A DNA stretch of 64,000 bases, from assembly GCA_963971425.1 (NCBI GenBank), contig OZ020515.1, positions 10,246,291-10,310,290 of the forward strand. Direction: 5' to 3'. Numbering within the stretch: position 1 is the first letter of the stretch; each line of letters starts with the position of its first letter. The position numbers were made by a program, and so were the translations under genes. Shown here one piece after another: positions 60,773 to 64,000 of the stretch. This DNA is from Bryoerythrophyllum caledonicum (lineage: Eukaryota > Streptophyta > Bryopsida > Pottiales > Pottiaceae). The notes below the pieces were generated by a model, which did not search any database, was not told where the DNA came from, and was given only the letters and a program-made list of their open reading frames with translations.

Positions 60773-62342
60773 ATGAGGTTTGGGATGGGGGTCGTGAGGG
60801 GTTGTTTGGGGGCGTGGGCAGTGGCGGAGCTTTGTGCGTTCGCCGCGGCGCATGGCGGGGTGGACCACGATGCGGAGGAGGGGGTGGATTTGCGGGACAA
60901 GGGGTTGATTTTGACCAAGGTGTACGCGCTGATTATCGTGTTCCTGGCGACGTTCGTGTCTGGGATCTCGCCTTACTTCCTGCGCTGGAACGAGGCGTTT
61001 CTGGTGCTGGGCACGCAGTTCGCCGGGGGTGTGTTCCTTGCCACCGCCTTGATTCACTTCCTGGCCGACTCGCACGACACGTTCCGCGACCTCAAGCCCG
61101 GGTCCGAGTACGGGTACGCTGAGATGCTGGCCGTCGTCGGGTACCTGCTCACCATGCTCGCCGACGTCGCCATCCAGCGCGTGCACCGCCGCGGGATGCA
61201 ACCCGACCTCGACGTGGAGCGCGCCAAGCAGCAGCTGCCGTATTCTGCCCGCGTTGAGAATTCCGTCGACGGTAGGATTCTTTGATGCTTACGAAGGTCA
61301 TCCTTGATTGGATTTGTCGTTGCTGACGAGGGTCATGCTCGAATTGGGTTTCTGCACCTGATTGTTTGTTGATGTTTTTTTCATGATTGTTGAAGTTGCT
61401 CAGTATGCTTCACTTGATGTTTTTTTGCACCTGATTGTTGTTGTTTGGCAACGCGCTGTGTGTCTTGAATTGCTCATGATTGAGAAACCTTTTGGTTTTG
61501 TGCTGATTTTCTGCAGTGCCGGAGGATAAGGAATCTGTGGCGAAGGCGAACCTCGGCGACGCGTTGCTGCTCATCCTGGCGCTGTGCTTCCACTCCGTCT
61601 TCGAAGGCATTGCTGTGGGTGTGGCATGTAAGTAGACCTTAGTCCCACTCTTATATTTGTTGTGTGAACCATAGTCGGCGTGCTTCTGATTGCGGTCAGT
61701 TCGTTTGTTCTCAAGGCTTACATATTGATTAAACCGGCACTTCAATGCAAAGCTTCCTAGTGCAATTCAGACCCAATTTTTTTTGGGTGTATTCTACGGT
61801 GTAGATGTAGTAGGATATGTCAGATTTTAACACAGGAGTAAAAGGAGAGAAGCACGAAACGATCAGAGAGAGGCAGCACAATCGCCTGCTTCTCTGTCCT
61901 CGTTTTCTGATGGTGTCGTTGTTTTTTGCCATGTTGTGTCGTGTTGGCAGCCACGAAGGACGATACATGGAGGGCGCTGTGGACGATTTCGCTGCACAAG
62001 ATCTTCGCGGCGATCGCGATGGGCATCGCGCTGCTGCGCATGCTGCCCAACCGGGCGCTGTTGCAGTGCTGCCTGTACGCGTTCGCGTTCGCCATCTCGA
62101 CGCCCGTGGGCGTGGCCATCGGCATCATCATCGAGTCCACGACGGAGGGCCACACGGCGGACTGGATCTACGCCGTGTCCATGGGCATCGCCACGGGCGT
62201 GTTCGTGTACGTCGCCATCAACCACCTGCTCGCCAAGGGCTACAAGCCCATCAACCCCCAAAGGCTCAACACGCCCTTCTGGCGCTGGGCCGCCGTCGTC
62301 GTCGGCGCCGCGCTCATCGGCATCGTCATGATATGGGACTAG
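60773..62342 (+). CDS. ZIP-family divalent metal transporter (ZIP-b), three exons
   Basis: Exons 60773-61271, 61517-61627 and 61951-62342 splice at GT-AG sites in phase 1, giving 333 residues. After a signal or first helix, the ZIP core reads [59 protein letters not shown] (helix 4 with the canonical H-x-x-x-E metal site) and [20 protein letters not shown] (helix 5). It ends with GIVMIWD. The wording is that of the plant ZIP2/ZIP11 branch, plasma-membrane or vacuolar carriers of zinc, manganese or iron. Its exon plan is the same as that of ZIP-a at 24154. The cytosolic loop between helices 3 and 4 is short with a single HRR cluster. All key residues look intact. Confidence 0.94.
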
Positions 62343-63552
62343 TCACTGGTCATAATCCTCCTCCCTCTTCCCCACTTTGATCATAATCCTCTTCTCGTTC
62401 CCACCTCGACCATAATCCTCTCTGTTTTTGCTGGTCATGTACCAATCCATTTTGTAGCGTTCATGAGAGCTGAATCTAGCGACTAGTTCGGAGAGTGATT
62501 GTACATCGGGATCATGTGCCATAGAATCCATCCATCAATTTTATCTCTTGTGCATTTTCAAATAACTGCTTCTGTGACTGCTTTTCTTTCTACAGAAACA
62601 AGATTAGAATGGCTATATTTGATTTTCTTCCCAAATTCTCGGCTGGCTGAGTTCGTTGTTGTTAATAGGAGGCCATGATGCCGGGATATCTGTTTGTTTA
62701 GAAGATCTGGTGCCGTTGAATCGAAAAGGAGCTTGACTTATCTTTTTTGGGACATTGGGTCTTGATTGTGCACGTGGTATATTTGATCGTTCAGTTGGAA
62801 CTATATGTATATATATGTTACTTCTGTAAGTGTTATAATCTCATGTATGTTGTGAAAATATTGCTCCCGACCAAACTAACACTTATTAACACTATTAAGT
62901 GTTATATGTTAAGTGTTATGACATGCTCCGCTCTCTCATTGTTGATTTCACTTTGGTAAGTGTCTTAAGTTGAGAAAAACAATATAATAATAAGCGAGAG
63001 CCATAAATTTTTATACCTCTTTACATACTTGTATTATACCATATTTTTTTAGCATAACTTAGAGATTCTTCCTTATCAAAAGAATCTTGCTTGTGTACTT
63101 CGAGGCAAAGATCTTTGTAATTCGGAAGAAGGGATCTGTGGAGGAGCGCAGTTTTGGGGGAGTTCAATTTTGGAGGAGTGCAGTTTGGTGAACTGGAGTG
63201 TACTTTGGTGGGAGCAACCATTGGGATTTCCACGGTTGCAACGGCTTAGGTTTCTACAATTCTGTGGGGATTCCATGAGCGGGGACACGACTGCATCAGG
63301 ACTGGGCACGACTTCAGAGCTGGGCACTAGCATTTGCGACAACACAACATTGGGACCATGCATCAAGACCAGCCGGACTTCAGAATTGGGCACTGGCATC
63401 CACCACGACACAACATTGGGACTAGGCACCGGGATCAGTGGGCATTGGAATTGAGCAGGGATTCACCGCACAATACAAGGCATGGTCCAGGCACTATATT
63501 TCACGACTTTAGAGTTCATGACTTCATGGCATTAGACACTCCACATTTTTAA
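62343..63552. other. 3' region of ZIP-b and non-coding stretch
   Basis: The 3' untranslated region of ZIP-b begins here and contains repeated CATAATCCTCTC-type sequence. From 63090 the DNA has imperfect repeats (GGGCACT followed by CACAACATTGGGAC, twice at about 63310-63430). No gene is supported. Confidence 0.4.
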
Positions 63553-63630
63553 GCACCAAGCACTGGAGTTTGTGCGCCAAGCACTGGAGTTTGTGCGCCA
63601 AGCACTGGAGTTTGTGCGCCAAGCACTAGA
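63553..63630. repeat. 21-bp tandem repeat
   Basis: Nearly four units of AAGCACTGGAGTTTGTGCGCC. No coding role is evident. Confidence 0.9.
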
Positions 63631-63751
63631 CCTTTTTTTTGAGGAGGTTTTTTTATACAACAAACACTTGACGTTTATTTTGTACAAAGGTGTATTGTGT
63701 ACCAAAAACCCAACATTTATGTTTTAATATTTCATATTGAGTTGAAGGTTG

Positions 63752-64000
63752 CAATGGATAAAGGTCAAGAGTTCACCTTCAAGGAGAAGCAAGATATTAT
63801 TTCTCATCATAAGAGCTTGATGGCTATACGGCAAAAAATTAGCAATAAGGCATTGACTGAGCGGGCAAATGCCAAATTTGATGCTTTGGTTTCCCAAATG
63901 TGTATTGGTAGACAATTGAAACGGAAAGAATTGTTCACTAATGTTGATGTGGGCCATATCGGTGATTCAAAATGCATTAAGAAAGTGCAATGTCCAAAAG
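63752..64000 (+). CDS. partial unassigned reading frame running off the right edge
   Basis: From ATG at 63752 the frame is open for 83 codons to the window end (MDKGQEFTFKEKQDIISHHK, later ALVSQMCIGRQLKRKELF). The composition is Lys/Gln-rich and coding-like. No domain is recognised. It may be a gene or a transposon protein, and the rest lies outside the window. Confidence 0.35.

Noticed and set aside
61817..62380. Arg/His-rich frames across ZIP-b exon 3
   Set aside because: GC-rich shadow frames of the ZIP exon.

Overview
This is a repeat-rich stretch of plant nuclear DNA. The genes are plant-type: two ZIP metal transporters of the plant ZIP2/ZIP11 kind, a chloroplast DnaJ with a transit peptide, and fragments of ABCF5-like and SEC61-gamma-like genes. 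They have short GT-AG introns and GC-rich exons in AT-rich surroundings. Some element features (a cytosine-methyltransferase fragment among repeats, TTAA-flanked elements, a LINE with a 2A peptide and possibly two nucleases) fit a streptophyte alga or non-seed plant better than a flowering plant. The species cannot be fixed from sequence alone. No CRISPR, rRNA, tRNA or organellar genes were recognised.

Layout. 1-3.56 kb: decayed minus-strand mobile-element genes (an unassigned gag-like protein and a C5-cytosine-methyltransferase domain). 4.59-7.42 kb: a CACTA-like DNA transposon carrying a spliced, broken SEC61-gamma copy. 7.4-19 kb: mostly non-coding, with small inverted-repeat elements, minisatellites and one TTAA-flanked element. 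19.0-25.4 kb: the main gene island, with a small tail-anchored-type protein gene and a nine-exon chloroplast DnaJ on the minus strand, then a divergent three-exon ZIP gene on the plus strand. 25.7-32.5 kb: an ABCF5-like pseudogene on the minus strand whose intron holds a 5.3 kb Copia retrotransposon with 414-bp LTRs and a 5-bp target duplication. 33.2-36.3 kb: miniature elements. About 37.3-51.1 kb: a very long non-LTR retrotransposon on the plus strand, interrupted in its 5' part by a minus-strand truncated copy of its own family with an uninterrupted tail of about 141 CAA repeats. 52-60.3 kb: more TTAA-flanked, PIF/Harbinger-type and 355-bp inverted-repeat elements. 60.8-62.3 kb: a second ZIP gene with the same exon plan as the first. 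The right edge cuts an unassigned reading frame.

The four intact or near-intact host genes (small membrane protein, DnaJ, ZIP-a, ZIP-b) do not form a pathway. The two ZIP genes look like an ancient duplication now about 35 kb apart, separated by transposons. The most unusual object is the LINE. It has an ORF1, a duplicated 2A ribosome-skipping module (one copy intact, one broken), an APE-type endonuclease, a reverse transcriptase, RNase H, a CCHC zinc finger and a C-terminal PD-(D/E)XK-like module. Its copies share a 3'-terminal hairpin followed by a simple-repeat tail. All large mobile-element genes carry stops or frameshifts, many of them explicable as C-to-T decay.
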